A DNA stretch of 64,000 nucleotides from positions 24,384,001 through 24,448,000 of the forward strand of contig OY754469.1 in NCBI GenBank assembly GCA_963575645.1, read 5' to 3'. Position numbers and translations under genes: made by a program. The notes below the pieces were generated by a model. The model was not told where the DNA came from. It searched no databases and worked only from the letters and a program-made list of their open reading frames with translations. Below are positions 1 to 12,900 of the stretch, in pieces (position 1 is the stretch's first letter; each line of letters starts with the position of its first letter). The stretch comes from Xanthostigma xanthostigma (Eukaryota; Arthropoda; Insecta; Raphidioptera; Raphidiidae).

Positions 1-398
1 CTATAGCATCTCCTCGTAAAATTACCACTACAAAACGTTGCAGGACGCAGAGCAACAATATTAAATATTACCAGATATATCCCTAAGAAGATGCATTTGT
101 AACGGAAGAAGTAAAGCAAAAACAGAGAGAGGTAAACAGATTGAAAATAAGATGAAGAAGACCGTGAAGAAGAAAGTTTTACAGGAAAGAGATTTTGAAA
201 AAAGAGAAACTATTTTTTTTACATTTGGATTAATGAAGTGTTTGCTTTGAAATTCTCAAAAATAAATTTTAAACACTTTATATACCTTTTGCTTTTTTGC
301 ACTGACAATAGTTGAAACCTAGGAAACAATCCAACAATTTAAATTTGTACTGAAAAATGGCGGATCGGACGAACCAATTAGATATCTGTAGGTACTTA

Positions 399-931
399 TA
401 GGCTATGTGCACGGAGGCGGAGTTACAAATTTTTCGATGCGAGCGTTTGTGGTGAGCACTAGGGGAAATTTCGAACTCCAATTTTCCGTATGTCAGTGAG
501 CAGTGTTTATTAAAAGTGAAAATAATTATAATTTTATAAAATAAAGACCATTGGCGCCCTAATTTGACATTCCGCTGTCAGTGTAAACAAATTAACATCA
601 GTTTTTCTTATTACATTTTTGACACACATCATGGCCAACTAAAGTTTTTGACTTATCACCATAGAAACATGTCGCGATTTCCATAAAAAAATTGGTTGTC
701 TGTAAAGTCGGTTTACGGACGATAGTTTTACGTGATAACGTATTCCGCTCGAATATCATATTTAATAATACATAACCTAAATTTTAGTAGCTGTCAGGCG
801 GAACGTGACACTTTTTCGTGCATGCAGCCGGTGTTTCATCAATTTATAAGACGTTATCACGTCAAAAGTTAGTTCAATAATTCTCTATTACCCACTAGCG
901 GCGCTAATAGGCTTCGTGCACACAGCCTATT
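399..931. mobile_element. Possible TIR element at window start
   Basis: ATAGGCTATGTGCACGGAGG at 399 faces an imperfect complement ending at about 931. A segment inside (ATTGGTTGTCTGTAAAGTCG, about 690-775) recurs at 61,909-61,985. No coding frame. Confidence 0.35.
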
Positions 932-3476
932 GACTAGAAAAACTCTACATTATCGGTGGCTATGGGCTATGTACATGTACATTATGCAACTCGCCATGTC
1001 ACGTGTGTCGCTAACTGATGGTTCTATTTGAAAATAATCGCAATACGAAGAGAAAAAAGGTTAATTATTTATTCACTTAGTAAATAATGAAACCCTATTG
1101 ATATTTAAAAGATAAGTTTCCTTAATTTTTTAATGCAAATGTTATTTTATGCGTCACATTTTTACAATCTTACAAATGTAGATTAAATGCGATGTGGTAG
1201 AACCTGCGATTTAGTCAAACTTCAAGTTTTCTTTTAACAGAATATTTTAAAGAAAGGTCAACAAACATCGATTACCTTACTCATTACAGTAAAAATTAAT
1301 TTATATTAATCTAACGAGTAAACCCCAAATCCATAAACTAACAGGTAGGAACTAATTCACTTATAATATTATAGAATTAAGAATAAGTATTTTCCATCGC
1401 TTAACCTTTTTTCTTTTTAATATGACATGAATCGTGTTGGCAATGCAACAAACAACAAATATAGAAGCAACAAGCCATAATGACGAACTGTGTACAAGTT
1501 TTCTTATTTTGCCACCGCGAGCATGACATTCGAAAACAGCTTAGCTCCACCCGTTTGCATACTCGTATATCTCATAGTCACAACTCACAGTCAAAGATAA
1601 ATATCATTCTAGATTTTCGAATAATGCGATGCGTAGTTTATTAACAATTTTAGTTTGTTAATTAATATTGTATTCGTCATTTAAAGTTTCAGTATTATAA
1701 AAAATAATGGCAAAAATAAAGCATATGAGTCAATTATTATTAGTTATTTTTTATTATCTATAAATATAATAATCAATATTGAATGAGTCAAGCAAAATTC
1801 ATCATTGAGACGACAATTGCTCCTTTATGCTAGTTCATAACTACAAGTAAATACTTTGAGGGCAAATATAATAAATAAATAAATGTAGACAACATAAGGG
1901 GCGTACTGCTTGTTATAAACCAGTGCAAAGCATGTATTGCGGCAACAGCTATAATAGTACAGTGCGTCAGTTTAGTCTAGAAGTTTAGTCTAGAAGAGTC
2001 CATATAAAAATCCCAGATCATCTACGGTCAGAATTCTCGAACATGTCGATTTTTTTATCGCACATCTTTTTTGATACTAAGTTGTCTTTTCTTTGGCTCC
2101 ACCGTTTTTCGGAACGAGGTCGTCCTCTTTTTTTATCATTTAGTTTTCCATATTTTAATATATGATTACATCTACTATATTATTATTTCTGATTGAATTT
2201 GAATTTAAATTTGAAGTTCTAATTTCAGTAAAATGTCATTACTTGATATTTGTACTAAAATTTCCCGAGATATTGATAGTTAAAAGTGAGCAAAAATTGG
2301 ATATAGTTTCGGAATTTTCAGCAATTAAAAAAAATATATATTTGGTGTACGAACTGCCAAATAAATAAAATATCGGTTCAAAGAACAAAACAAAAATCAA
2401 ATTAAATGTTCAGATTAAGCTCAGTCAACTAAACTTCTTGACAGCTAGAATTCGACATTATGTATCCAATTTTCACAAATAATTTTTAAAACAATCAAAC
2501 GGTGTAAAAATTAAAATCAATGAATATGAGAATTTTATCGGCAGATGATTTGGGAATTTTCTATATTGAGTATACCAGACTGATCTAACGTACTGTATAG
2601 ATACAACGTGTTCTTAATTTACAATGAATTTATACAATTTATCGTTGAGAAACTCCAGAATAAACTATGTATAATTATGAATCTTTACAGTTATTTCCTA
2701 TGAAATTGTGTATTTTGGCAAATTGTTTACTTTATAAAACACAAACTCCATGAACTTAGGTGAAATAATAGAGGCACCTGTTTTATAAATTATACATGAA
2801 GTACGTAGTAACTATACGCTGTGGAAGTCAAGAAGTGTAATTCAACTCCAAAACTCAGTTTCTTTGATCCTCTATATCTTCATCCCCAAACTACTTTTTG
2901 CGCACACAAACTCTTTCTTCACGACTCAGTCGACATCCGGATTTAGGAAATTGTGTCTGTGTGTGTACTCAGTTATACAATTTCCGTCTCTTTATTTCAT
3001 CCCCAAACCCCAATCCAGACGATGCTGTTTTATGTAGATGTTTAAACTAGAACTTGTTCCCTCTATCGTCTACTAAAATGTCATGCCTTCTACGCACTTA
3101 AGTATGTTAAATTGTTAATTTCGAAATGTCAAATTGTTATTAAGTTTAAAAGTTCAAACATATAACGTTTGCTCATTGATGATAAAACTGACTTTTGCAT
3201 TTACTTAATATGAAAAAGAACAAACGGTTATTGCTTTGTTAAGATTTTAAAATAGTTTCAAACACTGAAATCTGATTGACAAGTGGCAAGAAATTAGTCT
3301 CCCTGAAAACAACAGATTTATACGTATAAGTATTTTTTTTGTCAAAAGACGTGTTATTTGTTTTCAGACACAAACGTGTGTGGAATATATTTTCAAATAA
3401 TATCATATGACATATTCCCAACTTAAAAATAAGTCAAGTTTTTGTGTGGACTAACTGTATCTAGAAAAAGAGACTG
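932..3476. other. AT-rich stretch, no gene seen
   Basis: No supported coding frame, RNA gene or clear element end. At 2,860-3,020 a pyrimidine-rich stretch repeats TTCATCCCCAAAC twice. Confidence 0.6.
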
Positions 3477-4209
3477 ATAGTTAGGGCCGCGGTGACAAAA
3501 GTGCCTTGCAACTCCCAAACGGATGATAAGCACGTTTTTGTATAGTTCGAGTGTCGTTCTCGAAATACGTGTTGTCGAGTAGGGGTCTGGCGTCCGGCGT
3601 TGAGCGGCTATAGTATTTTTTCCGAATTTTGCCCAGCGGTTCCAAAAATCATTTCCCAAACGGATGAAAATTACTGGAGGGCATCTACGCAAACCCCCAA
3701 TTACCGGAAAAATATTTTCATCCGATTTGATCTTTGCCGTAGCCTGCAGTACAATTAAATGGACCCAGACTCCGAAATGAAAAAAATCATCAGCCGCATG
3801 CATGCAACCGGACTGATATGAATGGTTATTATTTATGTTATTAGAAAAAAAAAATAATAACCATTCATATCAGTCCGGTTGCATGCATGCGGCTGATGAT
3901 TTTTTTCATTTCGGAGTCTGGGTCCATTTAATTGTACTGCAGGCTACGGCAAATATCAAATCGGATGAAAATATTTTTCCGGTAATTGGGGGTTTGCGTA
4001 GATGCCCTCCAGTAATTTTCATCCGTTTGGGAAATGATTTTTGGAACCGCTGGGCAAAATTCGGAAAAAATACTATAGCCGCTCAACGCCGGACACCAGA
4101 CCCCTACTCGACAACACGGATTTCGAGAACGACACTCGAACTATACAAAAACGTGCTTATCATCCGTTTGGGAGTTGCAAGGCACTTTTGTCACCGCGTA
4201 CCTAACTAT
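3477..4209. mobile_element. Foldback element with 357-bp arms
   Basis: Two inverted arms (3477-3833 and 3853-4209) of equal length, nearly identical, separated by 19 bp. The outer ends read ATAGTTAGG plus CGCGGTGACAAAAGTGCC. The open frames in the arms are mirror copies of one another and are not taken as genes. Transcription through it would give a long hairpin RNA. Confidence 0.88.
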
Positions 4210-4756
4210 GAGGAAGATTATAGATTATAAACGCTCGACAAGTGATATGTTCCATGTCTGTGCGGACAATATCGTATAATAATTACCTTCCCCCTTCTTA
4301 TGTCTGTGAATGTTGATGCAATACTCTGAGTTGTGACTACTATAGCTATTCAGTATAAAGGTGTTAGATCTGTTATCATGGCAGCGGCAACATACTTCCT
4401 TGATTTGAGTTTCGAATCACGTATGCAGTTGTGTATTGTAATATTAGATTAAATTGTGTAACGAAACGTTTTATTTACTTAACGTTCAGGCTTGAAAAGA
4501 GCTTTATCGGTAAATGCACAGGTAAAAAACTAAGCGCCACTTCAGTTCTACCAATGATGCTCAGAGTATTTGGTAATAATTTAAAAGGATAAACCGTTTA
4601 TGTCAAATGTTTCGCGTTTCAATGGATACCTGAAATACAGTGTCTATTTTTCACACCAATGAAATATTTATATATAAAATTTGAATACCTACAGGTGTTA
4701 ATAATTATTGTTTTGCCGCAAAATTGCGAGTTTTGTAAAGTAAATTAAATATTAAC

Positions 4757-5377
4757 TATAGAGTAGCTACTGTTTGCTACAATTGTTAAGAAACACCCAT
4801 TGTTACAATGCTATCAACATAGGAAAATTAGTTTATTTTTTTCAAACAATGTCACCGTTGGGATACGAACCCCGAATCTTTCCACTCTCGCGGCGGACTG
4901 TGTTACATTACACCAAAGTGACACAACTATCAAACTATCATTCTAATATTTATAGCATTGGTAACCGATTTTTTTTTCACATCATGCGAGAGCCAATTAT
5001 ATTAGTTAACGCTAGATTATGAACCAATACAGTAGTGAGAGCTATGGGTGAATTTAATGTAAGGAAACAATTTCATCTTTGATTCACCCATAGCTCTCAC
5101 TACTGTATTGGTTCATATCTAGCGTTAACTAATATAATTGGCTCTCGCATGATGTGAAAAAAAAATCGGTTACCAATGCTATAAATATTAGAATGATAGT
5201 TTGATAGTTGTGTCACTTTGGTGTAATGTAACACAGTCCGCCGCGAGAGTGGAAAGATTCGGGGTTCGTATCCCGACGGTGACATTGTTTGAAAAAAATA
5301 AACTAATTTTTCTATGTTGATAGCATTGTAACAATGGGTGTTTCTTAACAATTGTAGCAAACAGTAGCTACTCTATA
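4757..5377. mobile_element. Two head-to-head SINE-like copies (foldback)
   Basis: Inverted arms 4757-5053 and 5082-5377, almost identical, with a 28-bp spacer. Each arm holds a tRNA-like unit of 74 nt (4850-4923 on minus, 5211-5284 on plus) with a paired TGTCAC/GTGACA acceptor stem and a TCGGG/CCCGA T-arm. A diverged single copy is at 11362-11510, so the arms are members of a dispersed tRNA-derived family. Confidence 0.82.
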
Positions 5378-5633
5378 AACAATATATTATAATAATTACT
5401 AACTGTAACTAAACTCATCTAAATATTAAATATTAACAATTTCAACATAAATAGTAAAAACATTTGAAAATTCTACAAAATATTTTCGGCGATCGTTTCA
5501 GACAATAATTTCATCTTCAGGAGTACAGACTGATCACAAAATTCATATATTTCTGATATTAGGTGTGTCTGGTGCTCCAGTTAAAAAAAATTGTACACGT
5601 TTGACACTATTGCGGTTGTTATGCAAACCCTAA

Positions 5634-6022
5634 TGGACCGAGAGCTATTCAACTTTTTGGAAGCTGATTTAGGCATGGAAGGGACATATTTTATAATGTA
5701 ATTTAATCAGTTGAACCAACAAAAATGACATTTTGCGTCACCAAGTTCAGTAGATTTTAGGGGTAATCAACCCCTAAATATGCACTAATAGGGTTGAAAA
5801 ATCATTTTGACAATCCTGAGATTTTTACAGTATTTCAAATACATCTTATCTAAACTGTATTTAAAAAGGCAAAACAAAATTCCGATCGGAACACCTCGTC
5901 ATAAATACGACTGGACTTGGTGACGTCATTTTTGTCTTTTACACTGATTAAACATACATTATAAAGTATGTCACTTTAATGCCTAAATCAGCTTCTAAAA
6001 AGTTCACTAACTCTTGGACTAT
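5634..6022. mobile_element. MITE-like element with inverted ends
   Basis: Imperfect inverted arms of about 95 bp (5634-5730 and 5932-6022), matching around AAGCTGATTTAGGCAT. The centre includes the sequence GGGGTAATCAACCCCTAAAT. No coding capacity. Confidence 0.55.
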
Positions 6023-8099
6023 AATGTACACTTTTCGGTGTTTTCACTGAGTTGTAATAATCTGTATACTGCACTAATAAATAATACATACATACATAAT
6101 CTAGAAGTTCTTTACCACCCCTCCATATTCTACACATTTACAGCGCTTGACGAAGATCATTTGAACTTGGGTTTTAAAAAGGTGACGTAGCCGGCTCAAG
6201 CTGTTTTTTTTGTACGTTAGTTAAGAGTAAGCTCGGTTTTGAGCTCATATCGAATTGCGTGCTCTAATGTGTTTGAATTTACATTTTACATTATTTTATA
6301 TGCTCTAAAAGATCTCTATCCTGCTCTCGGATCGATCAGAATACAAAATCTTAGATTGCCAGGTTCTCAGTTTGAGACGACCGATTAATTATGTTCAAAT
6401 AACAACACGGTTATCAAAAATAATAGCTTTTTCTCATAACTACTGATGAGTTATCGACCTTAGCAACAACGATTCCCGTTAAGTGTTGAAAGAGGACGGT
6501 CATCCGTCCAGTAGCAGAGCATAGGTGCAGACTGCAAACTTCCCCTCTCTTCCTCCACCTATCACTGGGTCCCCGGTATCGTCCCGGTGTGGATGAGCAT
6601 GAAGGAAGGCGTCAGCATCGGTACGCAGATAACCATAAATCACCACCTCCGACTATAGATCACACTAACTTATCGACTGAATACACACGCGGACAAATTG
6701 TCACCTATGTTGGTTTGATTCTGTGATTTCGATGCAGTCAGTGATAACAACGTAGTCCGGAAAGATTAACCGTTTAATGGGAGCGTGGATCACCTAGTCG
6801 TCGATTTTAGCTGCAATGAAAAACTGACCACAAACGTGGAAACAAAAAATATTTAATATGACATCGAAATCGTGGGAAAAACTAAGGGGAAAAAATTAGG
6901 AAACAACTATTTGATTTTGTGATGTATAAGGTAACCTACCCGCTAAATTATAGCGACCTGGCGCCGTCTCTATGTGGCAGCACTTGACACGACTCTTTTA
7001 CGTGAATTTCAATTCAATTTTTAAACAAGAACATAATTTATTGTCTAGTGTTTACGGCTATAGAGAAAGAGGTCAGAGAAAATTGTTCTTTAATACTAGA
7101 GAAGTCAGTTTCCCAGATATTTGTGGCCACCTTCCCTCTACGATGATTTTTATCTGCAAAAGTATGTTTTCAACATTCAGGCCATCTGAATGTAAAAAAT
7201 ATACTAGGAAAATTATTGTAAAATTGTACAAAGTTATTTTTGACCTCTCCAGAATTTTTTTTTTATTTTTTGGATAAATTTTTTTTTTATTTTTTTTTTT
7301 AATGATTTGCCATTAAAAATACTTATAACCCTAAATTTTCACCGTTCTACCACAAACCCCTATTTTTTAATAGCGATATTAGTATTTTTACTTTCATCCA
7401 CAAATGCGCAATAGGGTTGCAAGATGACAATATAACGGTAAATTTGTATGTATTTAACCCAGTGTAAACAAAAAGTGCGATTGTTATAATGTGGTTGATA
7501 ACTTATCAATTAATCGATCAGTTATCCCCGCCAGGCGTCTACATGTGTCACCTCTCACCCAACAAACACTCATGTTTCTCTCACACTGCAATAATCTTTC
7601 TCTCACTCCCTAAACAGTTTTCGGCCATTATTATTGTTTGGGCAACGATCTTAGCAGCTAGTTCAGAAGCAAACGACCTAAAACAATTTTAGTACCAAAT
7701 AGCGACATCTGTTAGAACTTGCTCAAAGCTATTTAGTTCACACGCCCGGACGCAATCGAAATACATTTTGCAGAATTATATCTATCGCACCCATGTGAAA
7801 CCGGGACAGACCGCTATAGTATTATAAATAGGTAAAGTTTGTAAGTTTGGATATAGGAGACAATCTCCGAAACTACTCATCCGATTTCAAAATTTTTTTC
7901 TCCAATATTTAGAATGGACCTTCAGAATGGTTACAGGCTATATATTATCGCGTTTAAATAAGCGCTTTTCGTGGAGACCAATTTCGCAACACAAGTCGAC
8001 GAAAAAACGGCGACAAGCTACAAATTGGAGCGAAGCCGAACCGGGTTGCTAGTGTTTTTATAGTATTTAATAATATGTCCAGATCAACAAAGCAAAATA
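6023..8099. other. Non-coding stretch with element fragments
   Basis: A GC-richer patch at 6,480-6,660 (CGTCCAGTAGCAGAGCATAG) looks like a degenerate mobile-element end. Near 7,820-8,054 is a LINE-tail-like segment ending GAAGCCGAACCGGGTTGCTA. The homopolymer-rich part at 7,255-7,305 is low complexity. No gene seen. Confidence 0.5.
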
Positions 8100-8391
8100 C
8101 CAAAAAAATTAATCACCTCCTCTCACCATCTAAGAAGGAATGAAACAGCTTTAACCAGATTGAAAATTGGGTACACAGAAACGCACTCATTTATCTTAAA
8201 AAAGGAAGCACGTCCAATCTGCGAAACTTACTGTTGAAAATATTCTCATAATATTATACTCTATCTATGCCAACGATTGAATCAGAGCAGACTTACCCGA
8301 CTCTATCGAAAAAGCCCTTAAAGATGACATCACCAGCGATTTCAAGATACTTCAACGCCTTGAACTTACCAACCTGAAACACAAAATATAA
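8100..8391 (+). pseudogene. Decayed LINE tail with RNase H C-terminus
   Basis: Broken frames read RRNETALTRLKIGYT, then THSFILKK, KKEARPICET, and finally LPDSIEKALKDDITSDFKI, then a short stretch ending LTNLKHKI and a stop at 8389-8391. This resembles the C-terminal region after RNase H in I/Jockey-type LINE polyproteins. Stops and frameshifts separate the pieces. The antisense strand mimics two short exons here, which I rejected. Confidence 0.6.
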
Positions 8392-9193
8392 CTAAATGTG
8401 CTATACTGAATTCATGAAGTGATAAATTTGAAACACTAAAATATCAAGCTAACTATACTTACCTTATAAGCATCCACGTGCATATAGCCTAAGTTGCTGA
8501 GCACGTTTAAATTAAATTAAAAAAATGTAGGTATGTGTCAAAATTTTAAGTCACAACTCTAGACAGGAGAATCGAATTTTTGACAAGTAAATGCATAATA
8601 CTTTATGCATTATTGTCTCTGTGTTTAGTTATATATGAACCGATGCAGTATGACATAACTTCCTGGCCGTGTTTGTGTCCAGACGTGTACCGGCGCCTCC
8701 AGTGACGTGCTATATGCAAGAAGATGTGTCCGGTTTGACCCGGAAGCCATACGTTCGCTCTCCTTTTGCCTTCTGCCGGCGTCGATTCCTTGCGATATCG
8801 CACATATGTATGTGTGTGTGTGTTTGGGTGTGTGTGTATGGCCGATGGATAAGGTCTATACGTGTGCTATTTGCGCCAGGAGACGTGATCTGAATATGTA
8901 ATTATGTCGCCAGGGACATGATTCACAGTTTCTTCTGCATCCATCATATATGCACATACATATACGTACGACCCAGGGCTGGGGAAATTGGTAAAATAAT
9001 ATAAAACAGCAACGGGACCTCTGTCTTCATAAACGTCTAGAAGACACCGTAACAACAATTCTAAATATTCACCGATGTATAATAACTACTTACATCTAGC
9101 CTCCGCGTACTTTTTTTAAAGGAACTTCCCCTGCACTCCAATCATTTTCTATCTGTAGTTTTGTTTTCAAACGCATTTTAAGGTAGTCTATAT

Positions 9194-9957
9194 TAGTGAT
9201 GTAACGAATTTTCGCGTTCGTATTCCGCGAATATTCGCATATTTCTTCACATTAGCATTCGCATTCGCGAAATTCATGCAAATATTTTGCGAATATGAAT
9301 ATCAGAAAAAATCATATTTTTTTTAAATATAAAGATAATAATCTATACAGATAAATAAAATTGAAGCGTCTGTTTGTAACGTCAAAATAACAGCTTTTTG
9401 GTTAATGCATGTGAAAGTATATACAGTGCTTATATTAAAAACAAACAGTTTTGTCTGTCTGTCTGTTCCGGGTAATCTCCGAAATGACTGGACCGATTTG
9501 ACGGAACTTTCACTGGCCGATATCTAATGTCATAAAGAGTAAATTAGGCAAATAAAATAAGAAAATAAGAATGAAAAAAAAATAATAGGGAGTTCTTTTC
9601 GTAAACTCTGTGAATTGAAAAACATTTTGTCGTGTTTCATCTCAATTGCGGGCCGAGCCGCGGGGAGCAGCTAGTATTAAATGTGAACAAAAATATTAGT
9701 TTCTTAGCATTTTTATTAGACAAACTCTTGTTTTAAAAAATAACTTGCTTTTTCGATAGGGTAACCTTGCAATTATATCTTTTATCAGCCTTTAACATTA
9801 TGTAATAAAGCATTATATTAGATTTAGTATTAATAATCAAACTAATACCCAAAATCGCTACAAATTGCGCGGCCAATCAGCATCCCAACTTTAGCCTTGA
9901 AATGACACCAGATTTGAAAACTGAATTCACTAAACAGTGAAATTCGGTACATCACTA
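9194..9957. mobile_element. hAT-like non-autonomous element
   Basis: Ends TAGTGATGTAACGAATTTTC and its imperfect complement (GAAATTCGGTACATCACTA), flanked by imperfect 8-bp direct repeats GTCTATAT and GTCTCTAG (6/8), as hAT insertions leave. Contains palindromic CGAATATTCGC-type repeats and, at about 9345-9675, a nested LINE-tail fragment ending GCCGCGGGGAGCAGCTAGTA. Confidence 0.65.
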
Positions 9958-12900
9958 GTCTCTAGGATACCTAATAAAAGGGGTTGTTTCAGATTTTAGC
10001 CCGTCTTTGCGTTTATACCTGTACAATTCAAGAACGGATGCACCAATGTCGATTTAATTCGATACTTATATATAAAATTATAATGGAATCTCTCTTTATT
10101 AACAGAATAAATTCTATTCAAGTAAACATTTAAAAAAAATATTTGAATAAAACGTGACACTAAATAATATTACCATTCCTACCCACAAGTGGGGAATGCT
10201 ACTAGTTTAGGTCAAAAATCGCTTTTCAAAAACTTTACAATATCTTTCCGTTTTAAGATTCCCCGAATCCAGTTTGTTTGTCTGTTAGTCGCCCAATTGG
10301 CTGGAATATTTTTTTTTAAATAAAAAAACTGGTTTACAATCATTTTAAATTGAATCATGAATGAGTTTACAATATCCCCGCTGAATGATTTCACGTTTAG
10401 CAATAAACTTTGAAACCCGTTATTTTATTTTAATTAAAAACATTATACAAGTTGGTCGTTATTCGAAATTATTTACAATATACTTAACAGTGAATTAGAT
10501 GTCAAAATATACATGACGAAATATTTTTTAAGCATTTATTTTCTTTCACTTTATAACATGTGGTGTAGGTCCCGGTATTGGTGGTGGCAGAACGTGTCTC
10601 TTGTCGTTTTTATTAAAAGTTTTTTTACGTTAATTTTTTAATAAGTTTTTATTAAAATATGATCGTTTATTACACTCAAATTCATGACCATATTTTTTTC
10701 TTTTTAGTACATTTTAATAATTTTTTTTAAATTTAATTCTTATCTATTTTATTCATTACCAATGTTTTAAAGAATGCCTTTGGTACAACATGTGTGCGTA
10801 TGAAGTGATTGCAGTTGTTGAGACAATAAACAGATATTTAATTTGTTCCATTAAATTAATTAAACTCTAGGTTAATTAAGCGTGACTGCTGTCGCCTTGT
10901 CATCTTACAAACGACGTGTTATGAAAGGCCGCCATTTAATTAATAAAACTTCGACAGTTAATCATTGAATTCTAATTAATTTTTAAACAATATTATTGTT
11001 ACTGTTATTGACCAATGTTATTGTACAGGAATTTTTGAAACAATCAACAAAGAAAGAAGTTTTAATATAAAATCTGATAATGTGGATGATTTTTATGATT
11101 TGTTCGTTTGATAAATACTGTTTTGTTGTTGGTTAAATTTCACGTTTTTAATAAATTCTTGAATTTTAATAACATTAAAGGTATCTCAATAATTTCGTTA
11201 TTTCCGGTTTGGGTATTTTTTATGATAGTTTTTATTTTCAGAATTTTTATCCGTCTGTCTGTACCAACGTCACACTAAAACAACCGAAACAGTTTTCTTG
11301 GAACTTTGTGCGTTAATTAATTTTAATGAATGAGTATCCAAACTTAATGTTTGCTTAAATGTGTCACCATTGAGTAAATGTTAGCTTATTCGCCTCGATA
11401 ATTAAAGATTCGGGTTAGAGTCTCGACGGTGACATTGTTTGAAAATAAATTTTTCCTATATAGTATTGTAACAGTGGATGTGTCTTAACAATATTAATAG
11501 CAACAATTAGCTAGATCTAACTGTATATTTAGTCTTACAAACTATATCGTAGGAATATTTGAAATAGTCTGCACTCTACATCATTAATTAATGTTCCATC
11601 TATTTATATCTATCACTCACTATTGCATTTGCAGAAATATATTGGTAGATATCCAACTCGCAATACACTGCGTCTGCATAGCTACCAAACGCGTAACAAT
11701 AACTCAATTTTACTTCTCAAACCTAACCTAAATCTTTTCGAAATAATCCTGAATACTCGGATCTAAAATATTATAACTGTCTTCCCACTGACGTGGCGAC
11801 ATTACCATTTCCCAAATTTAAAAGACAGCTTAAATCACTGTTAATTAAAGCTTGTTTATATTCTGCCAATAATTTAACCTAATGTATTTTTTTTATCAAA
11901 TTAATTGACGAATCCTGTGTACAGCTGTTTCGGATAACAAAATTGTTCTGATCTATTCTAGTCTAATGTCTGTTTTATTCGGTTACACTGTAGCCAAGAT
12001 AAGGTTTCTGTCAAAACCTATCGAGGTCGCGTGTAGAGTCATTATTAAAAAAAAAGTATATTTTTAGACAATTTTTTGTGCTACCAACAGGCATCACGTT
12101 TACACGTATTTAGGTATATTTTTAGTCGATGAGACGATTTCAAAGTCAAGTTACTACAGCACAGCAGTTTGTAAAAACATCGTAAATATTGCTATTTTCC
12201 CATCCTTTTTGTACAGTAATCTAAAATTCGATTCCTCTTTAAATCGAATCTTTTGTAAAAAAAGTTCAGTAGAAATTTTTATCTTCTATTTTAAAATTAT
12301 ATAATTTAAAGTCACGTATCTTTATCCTCATTAAAAATTGTAACTTGAAAACTCTGACCTGTATTGATGCACAGATCGGGTGCGTCAATAAGGGTTATTA
12401 ATTGAAAAAAGAATCGTTCTGAATCGGCTTTATTTTAAACGAGATAGCAGAGAACGACCAGAGGTTTTATATTGCATTCACGTCTAATAATTTAAAATAT
12501 GTTGATACGGTTTGTGGGTTTCGCATACGAATGATGATTTATGTTGGATGTATTTCGTTCGATACTAGAAAAAGTTCTTTTTCTTTTTCTTACGTACATA
12601 TATTTCAATAAATTTGGACAGTCGATGATTTAGCATTCCTAGTTTGTAATCAAATATTTTGAAAACACTGAAAACCTGTACACCACACTCAAATGCGAGT
12701 CTAACTCAGAAAGGACAGGTTTTCTACTTTTCAACGGTGCCTACTGCCTATTTGGTTACCATGGTGAACATTAATAAATGGCCCTTCAGAATGTTTGAAT
12801 GTACGGCGGGAGATATACGTATTTACGGTGTAAGCAACGGGTATACTGGTTTGTAGTTAAATCAAACACTAGAAAACATTTACTGAGTATAGACCTGAAT

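Noticed and set aside
3423..4230. Mirror frames of about 130 codons on both strands.
   Set aside because: They are the two arms of a foldback element; there are no domain motifs, and identity follows DNA rather than protein constraint.
5211..5284. Functional tRNA gene.
   Set aside because: Acceptor and T stems pair but the anticodon arm does not fold, and the unit is part of a repeated, inverted element.
4774..5360. Mirror frames of 82 and 86 codons.
   Set aside because: They cross the tRNA-like parts of two inverted SINE copies.
6480..6660. Minus-strand open stretch (TDADAFLHAHPHRDDTGDP).
   Set aside because: Short, without motifs or splice sites, bounded by stops; more likely a degenerate repeat.
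8297..8496. Two minus-strand exon-like segments (8297-8373 and 8463-8496) with tidy acceptors and GTAAGT donors, joining in frame.
   Set aside because: The plus strand over the first segment reads as the end of a LINE polyprotein (LPDSIEKALKDDIT ... LTNLKHKI and stop), with RNase H-like pieces upstream. The antisense exons are coincidental.
12659..12856. 65-codon plus-strand frame.
   Set aside because: Its 'ATG' position is not supported by context, there is no family resemblance, and composition matches its surroundings.
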